A stretch of DNA of 12,092 nt from Marivivens sp. (GCA_024642185.1 JAHEBR010000048.1:1-12092), one strand, 5' to 3'; numbered from the stretch's first letter, positions 1 to 7,639 are shown. The notes: a model not told the origin generated them from the letters alone. Translations and numbers: made by a program.

Positions 1-1267
1 AGGCGGCGGTGGTCACGTCGAAATCGTCGCGCTCGGCCACGAGGGCCTCGAGCGCCCCGGCCGAGAGCGCGGGATCAAGCGCAATCGAGCCACCCGCGAA
101 ATTCGCAGGATCAAGCCGCCCGAGGATCAGGTCGGCATCCGTTACCGCTGGCCGTTCGCCGCCGCGCATATAGCAGGCGGGCCCGGGCTCGGAGCCCGCG
201 CTTTCGGGGCCCACGCGGATCTGGCCGAGGCTGTCGATATGCGCAAGCGAGCCGCCGCCTGCGCCGATCTCGACCATGTCGATCACAGGGATCGAAATGG
301 GCATGCCTGAGCCCTTCTTGAAGCGGTAGGAGCGGGCAACCTCGAACACCCGCGCGGTTTTCGGTGCGCCATCGCGGATCAGACAGATCTTGGCCGTGGT
401 GCCGCCCATGTCGAAGCTCAGAACCCGCGAAAGCCCATGCCGCCGCGCCACATCGGCGGCATAGATCGCGCCGCCCGCGGGGCCGCTTTCGACAAGGCGC
501 ACAGGGAACTGCGCGGCATTCTCAAGGCTCATGATCCCGCCGCCCGAATGCATCAGGAAGATCGGGCAGGGCGCGCCGGCGGCGGCGAGCCTGTCGCGCA
601 GGCGGCCCAAGTAGGCCTCCATCATCGGCTTGACGTAGGCATTGGCGCAGGTGGTGTTGAACCGCTCGTATTCGCGCATCTGCGGCGAGACATCGGAGGA
701 AAGTGAAATCGAAACACCGGGGAGTGCCGCCTGAAGCCGTTCGCGCACCAGCCGCTCGTGGGCGGGGTTGAGATAACTGTGCAGGAAGCCGACAGCGATC
801 GAGTCGAACCCTCGCAGCTTCTCGACCAGCGCCTCAATCTCGACCTCATCCAGCGCGATCAGGATATTGCCACCGGCATCGACGCGCTCTTTCAGGGTAA
901 ACCGCCGGTCGCGCGGGATCAGGGGCAGGGGCAGGACGAGGTTGAGATCGTATTGCTCAAACCGGCTCTCGGTCCGCATCTCGATCACATCGCGAAAGCC
1001 CTCGGTGGTGATGAAGGCCGTCTTGGCCCCGCGCCGTTCAATCAGGGCGTTGGTGGCGAGCGTCGTGCCGTGGATCAGTTGACCAATCTCGGACATGGCG
1101 ATTCCGGCCTTGGCGCAGACCTGCTGGAGCCCGTCGATGATTGCATCTTCGGGGGCGGAATAGGTCGTCAAAACCTTGGTGGAATAGGTCGCCCCGCCCA
1201 CCTCGATGACGACATCGGTGAAGGTGCCGCCGATGTCGGCTCCGGCGCGGATTGTCTTGGATGCCAT
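1..1267 (-). CDS. hyuA: Hydantoinase/oxoprolinase family protein, A subunit (HyuA-like), 3' end off the window
   Basis: Open frame of 422 codons from the ATG at 1267 to the left edge with no stop. The family's A subunits are usually about 690 residues, so roughly 60% is visible. Members hydrolyse cyclic amides such as hydantoins or 5-oxoproline, or form ATP-dependent carboxylases, often with a HyuB partner. The N-terminus carries the actin-fold phosphate motif GADIGGTFTDVV (residues 8-20), followed by HGTTLATNALIERRGAKTAF near 60-80 and a second nucleotide motif SFDMGGTTAKICL near 280. GPACY and the DLILGRLDP segment, both typical of the Hydantoinase_A domain, follow before the edge. A good Shine-Dalgarno (AGGGAGAGG, minus strand, 1271-1279) fixes the start. 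The gene follows a LysR regulator by 77 bp on the same strand. The family is clear; the substrate is not. A hyuB gene would be expected just left of the window. Confidence 0.88.
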   Translation of the reverse strand, partial: MASKTIRAGADIGGTFTDVVIEVGGATYSTKVLTTYSAPEDAIIDGLQQVCAKAGIAMSEIGQLIHGTTLATNALIERRGAKTAFITTEGFRDVIEMRTESRFEQYDLNLVLPLPLIPRDRRFTLKERVDAGGNILIALDEVEIEALVEKLRGFDSIAVGFLHSYLNPAHERLVRERLQAALPGVSISLSSDVSPQMREYERFNTTCANAYVKPMMEAYLGRLRDRLAAAGAPCPIFLMHSGGGIMSLENAAQFPVRLVESGPAGGAIYAADVARRHGLSRVLSFDMGGTTAKICLIRDGAPKTARVFEVARSYRFKKGSGMPISIPVIDMVEIGAGGGSLAHIDSLGQIRVGPESAGSEPGPACYMRGGERPAVTDADLILGRLDPANFAGGSIALDPALSAGALEALVAERDDFDVTTAA

Positions 1268-1270
1268 TGG

Positions 1271-1279
1271 GCCTCTCCC
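1271..1279 (-). promoter_or_regulatory. Ribosome binding site of the hyuA-like gene
   Basis: AGGGAGAGG on the minus strand lies 3-4 bases before the ATG at 1267. It supports this start over internal alternatives. Confidence 0.6.
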
Positions 1280-1292
1280 TGAATTCGGGGCG

Positions 1293-1321
1293 ACTATAGC
1301 GGGGCGATTGAATAAGGAAAA
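1293..1321 (-). promoter_or_regulatory. Candidate sigma-70 type promoter for the hyuA-like gene
   Basis: On the minus strand a good -10 box TATAGT (1293-1298) lies 17 bases downstream of a poor -35 hexamer TTTTCC (1316-1321). A weak -35 overlapped by a dyad fits an activator-dependent promoter. Transcription would start near 1286, leaving a short leader with the ribosome binding site. This is pattern recognition only. Confidence 0.4.
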
Positions 1322-1324
1322 ATC
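1306..1324. promoter_or_regulatory. Candidate LysR-type operator (T-N11-A dyad)
   Basis: The plus strand reads GATT (1306-1309), eleven bases, then AATC (1321-1324). This is a perfect 4-bp inverted repeat with the T-N11-A geometry typical of LysR-family sites. It lies between the lysR gene and the hyuA-like gene and overlaps the weak -35 of the hyuA promoter, so the adjacent LysR protein is the obvious candidate ligand. A short dyad in an AT-rich spacer can also occur by chance. Confidence 0.42.
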
Positions 1325-1344
1325 TCTTTTCGATATTGATAGAA

Positions 1345-2241
1345 TCAGGAAATGCGATCCTGTGGCGGCGATAGCCGTTGCGCGATTTTCGCGGCCTCGG
1401 CGATATAGGGCGGCAGGGGATCAAGATCACACCGCGCCTTGAAAAAGAGGGCGTCGGGCCGCCAGCCATAGGCGACCTCGCGCAACCGGACCGCGCCGAG
1501 GTGATCCTCGATCATCGGTCGCGGCAGGCAGGCGATGCCGAGGCCGTCGAGGGTCATTTGCAGGCAGACGGCGTTGTTGGTGGCGGGCACGATCCGAACC
1601 TTGGCGCCGAGGCTGCGGAAATGGTCATCCAACTGGCGATGGGGAACGGTGCCGCGCGGATGGGCGAGGATCGGGTGGCGCGAAAGGTCATCCGCCGAGA
1701 CCTTGCCAGGCGGAAGGCTGAGCGCGGGAGAGGCCACCCACGCATAGGGCGCTTGCCCGAGTTGCGCGGAGAAACGGGTCTTGCGGTCAAACGGGCCGCT
1801 CTGGAACGTCAGGTCGAGGTCATGCGCTGCGAGCGCCTTTGAAAGGTTGGCCGACAGGTCGACAGTCAGTTCGACGTCGATGTTGGGGAACCGCGCCCGC
1901 ATTTCGATCAGGAAAGGCTGAAGCCATGTGTGGGCGACCAACTCGCTCACCCCGAGCCGAAGGACGCCGCTATAGAGCGTGTCGTCGTCGGCTGCCGCGA
2001 CGAAGGCCTCGTTGGCGGCAAGGATCGCGCGGGCGGGGGCGAGAAGGCTCTGGCCGCGCGGGGTCAGCCGAACCGAGCCGGCATCACGCTCCATCAGGCG
2101 AAAGCCGAGCTGGTCCTCAAGCTGGGCGATCCTGCCCGAGATATTCGGCTGGGTCGTGTTCAACCGCTCCGCTGCGCGGCGGAAGGTGCCAAGGTCGGCA
2201 ACCGCGACGAAGGCCTGAATATGCTTGAGGTTGGGCGTCAT
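1345..2241 (-). CDS. LysR-family transcriptional regulator
   Basis: 298 residues, the usual length for LysR-type regulators. An N-terminal winged helix-turn-helix occupies about residues 1-60 (MTPNLKHIQAFVAVADLG, then RRAAERLNTTQPNISGRI and QLEDQLGFRLMER). A linker helix and the periplasmic-binding-protein-like effector domain follow at about 88-290. Such proteins bind DNA as tetramers and respond to a small co-inducer. The gene is transcribed toward the hyuA-like gene 77 bp downstream, with a T-N11-A dyad in between, so it probably controls that unit. The start ATG at 2241 has no evident Shine-Dalgarno; the bases just upstream are pyrimidine- and GC-rich. The gene starts 27 bp past the T-tract of the malG terminator, leaving little room for its own promoter. 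It could be leaderless or depend on read-through. The effector cannot be told from sequence. Confidence 0.93.
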   Translation of the reverse strand: MTPNLKHIQAFVAVADLGTFRRAAERLNTTQPNISGRIAQLEDQLGFRLMERDAGSVRLTPRGQSLLAPARAILAANEAFVAAADDDTLYSGVLRLGVSELVAHTWLQPFLIEMRARFPNIDVELTVDLSANLSKALAAHDLDLTFQSGPFDRKTRFSAQLGQAPYAWVASPALSLPPGKVSADDLSRHPILAHPRGTVPHRQLDDHFRSLGAKVRIVPATNNAVCLQMTLDGLGIACLPRPMIEDHLGAVRLREVAYGWRPDALFFKARCDLDPLPPYIAEAAKIAQRLSPPQDRIS

Positions 2242-2267
2242 GGCGCGAGAGTGGCGCGCCGCCCGCG

Positions 2268-2298
2268 AAAAGAAAAGGGCGGGCGGCTCGGGCCCGCC
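2268..2298 (-). terminator. Intrinsic terminator after malG
   Basis: On the minus strand, a 7-bp all-GC stem (GGCGGGC, 2292-2298, pairing with GCCCGCC, 2278-2284) encloses a 7-base loop. It is followed by the T-rich tract TTTTCTTTT (2268-2276). It begins five bases after the malG stop. This is a textbook Rho-independent terminator for the aglA-malEFG transcript, and it separates that operon from the lysR-hyuA unit. Confidence 0.85.
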
Positions 2299-2303
2299 GA
2301 TCT

Positions 2304-3194
2304 CTAGCCTTTGACAGCGCCTTCACCGAGCCCCGAGACAAGGTATTTCTGGGCGATCAGGAAAACGATGGTGATCGGCACGCCCGACAGGATCGCGGCA
2401 GCTGCGAAATCGCCCCAGAGGTACTTGAACTCGTTGAGATAGAGGCGCGAGCCGACCGCCAGCGTCAGATTGTCCTCCGAGCGCAAAAGGACGCTCGCCA
2501 CCGGATAGTCGTTGATCGCGCCGATGAAGACGAGGACGAAGATCACCGCCATCATCGGCACGGCAAGCGGCAGGAACACAAGGCGGAAGGTCTGCCATGG
2601 CGTTGCCCCGTCGATCGCGGCGGCCTTGTCGAGGGCGGTGTCGATTCCGTCGAAATAGCCCTTCAACGTCCAGATATGCAGGACGACCCCGGACCAATAG
2701 ACCATGATGACCGAGAGGTGGCTGTCGATCCCGAGGAAGGGGCTGACCTCGCCCAGCGAGTCAAAGATTGCATAAAGCGCGATCAGCGCGAGCGTTGTCG
2801 GGAACATCTGGATGATGAAGAGGCCATCGAGAAGCGCCGTTCGCCCGCGGAATTTGATGCGGCTGAAGGCATAGGCCGAGACGGTGGAAATCACCAAAAC
2901 GCCCGCACCGGCGAAAAGCCCCAGTTTGATCGAATTCCACATCCAGCGCAGGACAGGGAAGGGCGGCTCGACCACCGTCCCGTCCGCGCGGACATAGTCG
3001 AGGCCGAAGGCCAGATACCAATGCTCGAGCGTCGGGTTGCGCGGCCAGATATCACCGATGGTGAAGTTTCCCTCTCGGAAAGAGATCGAGACGACCATCA
3101 GGAACGGGAAGGTGATGAAGGCCAGGAAAAGGATCAGGAACCCGTGGGCAAAGATCTTTTTGATCCGAAGGTCGCGGGGGCGTTCTACGATCAT
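2304..3194 (-). CDS. malG: Maltose/maltodextrin ABC transporter permease MalG
   Basis: An inner-membrane permease that pairs with MalF to form the translocation path for maltose and maltodextrins. At 296 residues it matches E. coli MalG in length, and the C-terminal tail LVSGLGEGAVKG closely resembles the MalG tail that reaches toward MalK and the binding protein. The first membrane segment is at about residues 14-36, with five more between about 90 and 285. The cytoplasmic EAA loop that docks on the ATPase is at about 188-213 (KAAAIDGATPWQTF, then LPLAVP). A periplasmic loop at about 40-85 ends in a PPFPVLRWMWNS segment, also typical of MalG. The start overlaps the malF stop by four bases (ATGA), indicating translational coupling. 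It is the last gene of the aglA-malEFG operon and is followed directly by an intrinsic terminator. Confidence 0.96.
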   Translation of the reverse strand: MIVERPRDLRIKKIFAHGFLILFLAFITFPFLMVVSISFREGNFTIGDIWPRNPTLEHWYLAFGLDYVRADGTVVEPPFPVLRWMWNSIKLGLFAGAGVLVISTVSAYAFSRIKFRGRTALLDGLFIIQMFPTTLALIALYAIFDSLGEVSPFLGIDSHLSVIMVYWSGVVLHIWTLKGYFDGIDTALDKAAAIDGATPWQTFRLVFLPLAVPMMAVIFVLVFIGAINDYPVASVLLRSEDNLTLAVGSRLYLNEFKYLWGDFAAAAILSGVPITIVFLIAQKYLVSGLGEGAVKG

Positions 3195-4726
3195 TTGCCT
3201 GCCCTCTTCTCTGTGCCGCGCCGCATGGCGACAAAGTTGACGTAGGAGATCACCGAGACCAGCACAAAGATCAGAAGGGTGATCGCGCCGGCAAGGCCAA
3301 ACTCGGTCGAAGAGAAGCCAAAGGCGATGCGATAGGTGAAAGAGGCGAGGATATCGGTCTGGCCCGCGGGAACGGTCGTGCCGACGATATCCGGAAGGCC
3401 GCGCGTCAAGAGAAGCACCAGCACCATATTGTTGAAGTTGAAGGCAAAGCTCGAAATCAGGAGCGGCATGAAGGGCGGCAGGATCTGCGGCAGCGTGATC
3501 TTGAAGAACACCCGCGAAGGAGAAGCGCCCTCAAGTGCCGCCGCCTTCTTGTGGTCCTGCGGGACGCCCTGCAGAAAGCCCATCGCAAGAAGCATCATGT
3601 AGGGATAGCCGAGCCAGGTGTTGACGATCAGGATCATCGTTCGCGCAAGGTTGGCGTTGGTGAACCATTCGGGCCTGACGCCAAAGATCGCCTCGAGGAT
3701 CAGGTTTATCTCGCCAAAGTTCTGGTTGAAGAGGCCGCGGAATACGAGGATCGAGATAAAGGACGGCACCGCATAGGGCAGGATCAGCAGGATCCGGTAA
3801 ATGGCCTTGCCACGCAGGTGCTCCCACTGGAGGACGACAGCCAGCGCCAAACCAACCGCGAAAGTTAGCGCCACCGAGGCGGCAGCGAAGGTCACTGTCC
3901 AGATAAAGATGCCGATCATCGGCTCGCGGATGCCGGAATTGTTGAAGATCCGGTCAAAGTTCTTCCAGCCGATATTCACATACCAGCCGGGCGGAATCTT
4001 TTCTCCGTTGTCGGCAAAATAGAAGCCTTCGGCGTGGTCGGGTGTCAGGATGACACCGTCGGCGATGCGCTCGAGCTGGCCATCCTCAAGCTCGCGATAA
4101 TCCGGCATGAGGCTGGCAAAGGTGCGAAGGCCCGAGTTCTGGATCGAGATGCCGTCGGGCGTTGTCAGCGTCAGCGTCTGCAGCCCCGAACGCAGCTTGA
4201 TGGCGTCTTTCGCCGACAAAAGGTTTGCAGGCTCGCTTGCCGCGTCAAGAGGCGCCTCCTCGAGCGCCTCGGTCAGGCTCACCGGCGCGGACAGAAGCCC
4301 CGCCTCGGGCAGCCAGATCTGATAGCTCCCATCGCCCAGATCGGCCACGGCAAAGGGTTGTTCCGTCGATTTGTCGACCGACCCGCGCGACATCAGAACC
4401 GATTTGGCGCGTTCAAAGGTCAGAAGGTTGAACGACGAATAGTTCGTGAAGCCGATCCAGATCGTATAGCCGATCGGCAGGGCGACAAAGAGCAGGATCG
4501 CCGCGACGCTGGGAAAGACGAAGCGCAGGTTATAGTATTTGTTGCGCCCGAAAATCAGCGCGAAGATCACGCCGACCGCGAGGATCACGACCGCAAAGAG
4601 CGGCTGCGCGATCAGATAGAGATAAAAGGCGACATACAGCAGCCCGAGCGTAATTGTGGCTACAACGGCCCACCGCAGGTATTGCGGCGCTTCGGTCTGG
4701 GGAATGGCGTCTGCGGGGGCACTCAT
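3191..4726 (-). CDS. malF: Maltose/maltodextrin ABC transporter permease MalF
   Basis: An inner-membrane permease of 511 residues, close to the 514 of E. coli MalF. It has extra N-terminal membrane helices (about 18-60 and 68-92) and then a large soluble periplasmic P2-type loop (about 93-268), which in the enterobacterial protein embraces MalE. The permease core follows, with an EAA loop at about 390-415 (KKAAALEGASPSRVFFKITLP). Two segments corresponding to the sugar-contacting part of the E. coli channel are well kept: NTWLGYPYM (369-377) and SFAFNFNNMVL (426-436). I recall these as covering E. coli residues near Asn376-Tyr383 and Phe436-Asn440. The GTTVPAGQTDIL and TYRIAF motifs near 449-469 are MalF hallmarks. 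An upstream GAGGA supports the ATG. The gene lies 63 bp after malE across a strong hairpin and shares ATGA with malG. Confidence 0.96.
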   Translation of the reverse strand: MSAPADAIPQTEAPQYLRWAVVATITLGLLYVAFYLYLIAQPLFAVVILAVGVIFALIFGRNKYYNLRFVFPSVAAILLFVALPIGYTIWIGFTNYSSFNLLTFERAKSVLMSRGSVDKSTEQPFAVADLGDGSYQIWLPEAGLLSAPVSLTEALEEAPLDAASEPANLLSAKDAIKLRSGLQTLTLTTPDGISIQNSGLRTFASLMPDYRELEDGQLERIADGVILTPDHAEGFYFADNGEKIPPGWYVNIGWKNFDRIFNNSGIREPMIGIFIWTVTFAAASVALTFAVGLALAVVLQWEHLRGKAIYRILLILPYAVPSFISILVFRGLFNQNFGEINLILEAIFGVRPEWFTNANLARTMILIVNTWLGYPYMMLLAMGFLQGVPQDHKKAAALEGASPSRVFFKITLPQILPPFMPLLISSFAFNFNNMVLVLLLTRGLPDIVGTTVPAGQTDILASFTYRIAFGFSSTEFGLAGAITLLIFVLVSVISYVNFVAMRRGTEKRAGK

Positions 4727-4747
4727 GGCGTCCTCGTCGTCAAAGGC

Positions 4748-4771
4748 GGGCGGCGGATCGCTCCGCCGCCC
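4748..4771 (-). other. GC-rich hairpin with GNRA tetraloop between malE and malF
   Basis: A perfect 10-bp inverted repeat (4748-4757 with 4762-4771) encloses four bases. In the minus-strand transcript this reads GGGCGGCGGA, loop GCGA, TCCGCCGCCC, so the loop is a GNRA tetraloop, which makes it very stable. No T-tract follows, so it is a poor terminator. By analogy with the REP hairpins between E. coli malE and malF, it probably protects the 3' end of the malE message and helps produce more MalE than MalF and MalG. Partial transcription termination is the alternative. Confidence 0.8.
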
Positions 4772-4789
4772 TGTTCATGTTAGGCGGGA

Positions 4790-5956
4790 TTATTCGCCGA
4801 GGATACGCTTGGCTGCGTCATTCAGAGCATCTTCCGGCGACTGGACGCCAGTGGTGATGTTCGTCAGAGCCGGACCCATCGCGCCCCAGAACGCACCCAT
4901 CTCCGGGTTCGACGGCATCGGGATGCCGTTGGCGGCGTTGGCGATCGTGGCTTTCACAAGCGGATCTTCCTGAGCCTGACCGGCCGAGATGTCAGCCAGA
5001 GCGCCGAGGTTGCCATTGGCGTTCCAGTGGGCGAGGCCCTCGTCGGTCAGGATGTAGTTCTCGAGAAGCTCGATCACGAGATCCCTGTTCGGGGTCGCGG
5101 CGTTGACGGCGAAGGCCGGCACACCGAGGAACGGCGGGGAGACCTGACCGTTGACGGTCGGCAGAGGGGCAACGCCGATGTTGATGCCGGCGGCCTTGTA
5201 GCCAGCCCACGACCACGGGCCGTTGATGACCATCGCGGTCTCGCCCTTGGCCATCGCGCCGTCCATGACGCCATAGTCGACGCCAGCCGGCATCACGCCA
5301 TCGTCAAAGAGCGACTTGAGCACGTTGGCACCCATCATCGCACCTTCGTTGTTCACGCCGGTGTTCTTGCCGTCGAACACGCCGTCGACCTTCTGGAAGG
5401 CGAAGCCGCCATTGGCCATCAGCATCGGCATGGTGAAGTAGGTGTTGTTATAGTCCCAAAGGATCGCGCGGACGCCTTCGGGCATCGCGAGGTCCTTGAT
5501 CTCTTCGAAGGTAGCCGGCGGAGTGGCGACCAGATCGGCGTTGTAGATCAGGCCGATCGCTTCGACGTTGACCGGATAGCCCCAGACCTTGCCGCCGAAG
5601 GACACAGCGTCCCAAGCGGAGGCGAGGATGCCGTCGGTCATTTCCTGCGAGGGATCGACCGGCTGGATCAGGCCGCCAGCGGCCCATTCGCCAAAGCGGT
5701 CATGCGCCCACAGGACGATATCGGGGCCATCGCCGGTGGCAGCGGCTTGCTGGAATTTGTCGGTCAGCGGGTCAGCGACCTCGACCACAACTTCCACGCC
5801 GAGATCGGCGGTGAATTGTGCGACGACTTCCTGAAGAAGCGCATCGCCCTTGTCGCCGCCCATCCAGATCAGCAGCTTGCCCTCTTCGAGGGCGAGAGCC
5901 GGCGACGCGGTGGTCAGCAGCAGGGCCGCCAGGCCCAGTTTCTTGGTCAGTTTCAT
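4790..5956 (-). CDS. malE: Periplasmic maltose/maltodextrin-binding protein MalE
   Basis: Soluble receptor of the MalFGK2 importer, 388 residues as precursor. A Sec signal peptide (KLTKK, hydrophobic core, SPALA) is probably cut after Ala22, giving a mature start LEEGKL much like that of E. coli MalE. The IWMGGDKG segment, TGDGPDIVLWAHDRFG (74-89), VEAIGLIYN (131-139), INGPWSW (244-250) and EMGAFW (352-357) are family hallmarks. The aromatic sugar-stacking residues of E. coli MalE (Trp62, Tyr155, Trp230, Trp340) align with Trp83, Tyr173, Trp248 and Trp357. Asp35, Lys36, Asp86, Arg87 and Glu132 are also kept. By hand alignment E. coli Glu153 is replaced by Asn171, which may shift ligand preference. 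The start has a clear Shine-Dalgarno (AAGGGAG, minus strand). The gene lies 34 bp after aglA and before the hairpin. Confidence 0.96.
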   Translation of the reverse strand: MKLTKKLGLAALLLTTASPALALEEGKLLIWMGGDKGDALLQEVVAQFTADLGVEVVVEVADPLTDKFQQAAATGDGPDIVLWAHDRFGEWAAGGLIQPVDPSQEMTDGILASAWDAVSFGGKVWGYPVNVEAIGLIYNADLVATPPATFEEIKDLAMPEGVRAILWDYNNTYFTMPMLMANGGFAFQKVDGVFDGKNTGVNNEGAMMGANVLKSLFDDGVMPAGVDYGVMDGAMAKGETAMVINGPWSWAGYKAAGINIGVAPLPTVNGQVSPPFLGVPAFAVNAATPNRDLVIELLENYILTDEGLAHWNANGNLGALADISAGQAQEDPLVKATIANAANGIPMPSNPEMGAFWGAMGPALTNITTGVQSPEDALNDAAKRILGE

Positions 5957-5990
5957 GGTTTTCTCCCTTGAGTGCCATGGTGCCCCGGCG

Positions 5991-7622
5991 TTAGGCCAGA
6001 GCGGTTACCTTTGAAGGCGCTAAATTCACCGCGCCCTCTTCTTCCAAATAGATAAAGCCGTTCGGAGGCAGCTCGAGCATGCCTCCGGCCAGTGTGGCGG
6101 CCTTCGGTCCGACAGCGCGGGCATTGCCCTCGACTGTCATGCCTTGGGCCTGATCCGACAGGTTGAAAACCCCTGTCAGAACCTTTCCGCCGTGACTGCG
6201 CCGGATCGCCAGAAGCGGTTCGGGCAGGACGGGGAACTCGGTCGCGCCAAGCCGTAGCTCGTCACGCGATTTGCGGAACGAAAGGGTGGCGCGATAGACG
6301 TTCAGAACGCTCGCGCCATCCGCATCCTGAAGATCAACCGCGCGGGCGGCTTGCGGTGCCTTGACCGGCAGCCAGGGGGTGCCGGTGGTGAAGGCGGCAT
6401 GGTGTGCGTGCGCCTCCCAGACCATCGGGGTCCGGCAGCCATCGCGGCCTTTGTGATCGGGCCAGAAATCAATATAGCCCAGATCGGTGAGTTCGTGGAA
6501 TTCGATATCGGTCTCGGTCTGGCCAAGCTCTTCGCCCTGATAGATGCCTAGCGTTCCGGGGAAGCTGCACAAAAGTGCTATCGACTGGCGCGCCACCGCA
6601 TCGGCATCGCCGCCCGGCTTGGTCCAGCGGGTCGCATGGCGGCGCACGTCGTGGTTGGAAAACGACCAGCAGGGCCAGCCATCAGGCGCCTTCTTGAGGA
6701 AATTGGTGATCCGCGAGCGGAAGTGCGCGGCCGTATGGGCATCGCCGAGGAACTCGAAGGAATAGGCCATGTGCAGCCTGTCATCGCCCGAGGTGTATTC
6801 GGCCATCACCTCGATCGGCCGGATCGACTCGCCCACCTCGCCCACGAGCATCCGCGCGTCATACTCGTTTGTCAGCGCGCGAATGCGGCGCAGGACGGCG
6901 ATATTTTCGGGCCGTGTCTTGGAATAGATATGATCCTGCGCCTCGTAAGGGTTGCCGGGAAATTCGGTCCAGCCCGAGGGCGGGTTGTCGCGCAAGAGCT
7001 TGTCGTGGACGTAGAAATTCACGGTATCGAGCCGGAAGCCATCAACGCCCCGCTCGAGCCAGAACCGCATCGTTTCCAGAAGCGCATCGACAACCGCTGG
7101 ATTATGAAAGTTGAGGTCGGGCTGCTCGGTCAGAAAGTTGTGGAGGTAATACTGCCGCCGCCGCGCCTCGAACATCCAGGCCGACCCGCCAAAAACCGAG
7201 GGCCAATTGTTGGGAGGCGTGCCATCGGGTTGGGGATCGGCCCAGACGTACCAGTCCGCCTTGGGATTGGTCTTGTTCTGGCGGCTTTGCTGAAACCAGG
7301 GATGCTGGTCGCTGGTGTGGCTGATGACCTGGTCGATGATGACCTTCAGGCCAAGGGCGTGTGCCTTCGCGACCAGAGCGTCGAAATCGGCGAGCGTCCC
7401 GAAGAGGGGATTGACGTTCGTGTAGTCCGACACGTCATAGCCCATGTCCTTGTCGGGCGAGGTAAAGAACGGCGAGAGCCAGATCGCGTCGACGCCGAGC
7501 GAGGCAACGTGACCCAGGCGGCGGGTGATGCCCGGCAGATCGCCGATCCCGTCGCCGTTGTCGTCCTGAAACGAGCGCGGATAGATCTGATAGATCACCG
7601 CATCCCGCCACCATTCCCGCAT
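5991..7622 (-). CDS. aglA: Cytoplasmic GH13 alpha-glucosidase
   Basis: Hydrolyses terminal alpha-glucosidic bonds of imported maltose or maltodextrins to glucose. It has no signal peptide and so acts in the cytoplasm. 543 residues from ATG 7622: a (beta/alpha)8 barrel starting WWRDAVIYQIYPRSF, with a B domain at about 104-170 and a C-terminal beta domain after about 465. Catalytic residues are Asp199 (nucleophile, GFRLDTVNF), Glu262 (acid/base, LVGEVGE) and Asp325 (FSNHDVRR). The QPDLN motif (168-172) and GDGIGDLPGI (24-32) place it in the oligo-1,6-glucosidase/alpha-glucosidase group. Thr200 after the nucleophile is associated with alpha-1,4 preference, where Val marks alpha-1,6 enzymes. An in-frame GTG at 7628 is an alternative start; GGGG about 8 bases before ATG 7622 favours the latter. 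It is the first gene of the operon, 34 bp before malE. Sucrose or trehalose activity cannot be excluded. Confidence 0.94.
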   Translation of the reverse strand: MREWWRDAVIYQIYPRSFQDDNGDGIGDLPGITRRLGHVASLGVDAIWLSPFFTSPDKDMGYDVSDYTNVNPLFGTLADFDALVAKAHALGLKVIIDQVISHTSDQHPWFQQSRQNKTNPKADWYVWADPQPDGTPPNNWPSVFGGSAWMFEARRRQYYLHNFLTEQPDLNFHNPAVVDALLETMRFWLERGVDGFRLDTVNFYVHDKLLRDNPPSGWTEFPGNPYEAQDHIYSKTRPENIAVLRRIRALTNEYDARMLVGEVGESIRPIEVMAEYTSGDDRLHMAYSFEFLGDAHTAAHFRSRITNFLKKAPDGWPCWSFSNHDVRRHATRWTKPGGDADAVARQSIALLCSFPGTLGIYQGEELGQTETDIEFHELTDLGYIDFWPDHKGRDGCRTPMVWEAHAHHAAFTTGTPWLPVKAPQAARAVDLQDADGASVLNVYRATLSFRKSRDELRLGATEFPVLPEPLLAIRRSHGGKVLTGVFNLSDQAQGMTVEGNARAVGPKAATLAGGMLELPPNGFIYLEEEGAVNLAPSKVTALA

Positions 7623-7639
7623 TGTCACATCCCCGACCC

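Noticed and set aside
2253..2260. GGCGCGCC palindrome upstream of lysR
   Set aside because: An 8-bp all-GC palindrome is expected by chance in DNA of this composition, and nothing else marks it as a site.
5027..5971. 314-codon open frame on the plus strand across malE
   Set aside because: It is antisense to a well-conserved MalE and shows no recognisable domain.
5957..5990. Possible regulatory structure between aglA and malE
   Set aside because: The 34-bp gap holds a normal ribosome binding site and a CCATGG palindrome but no extended stem.
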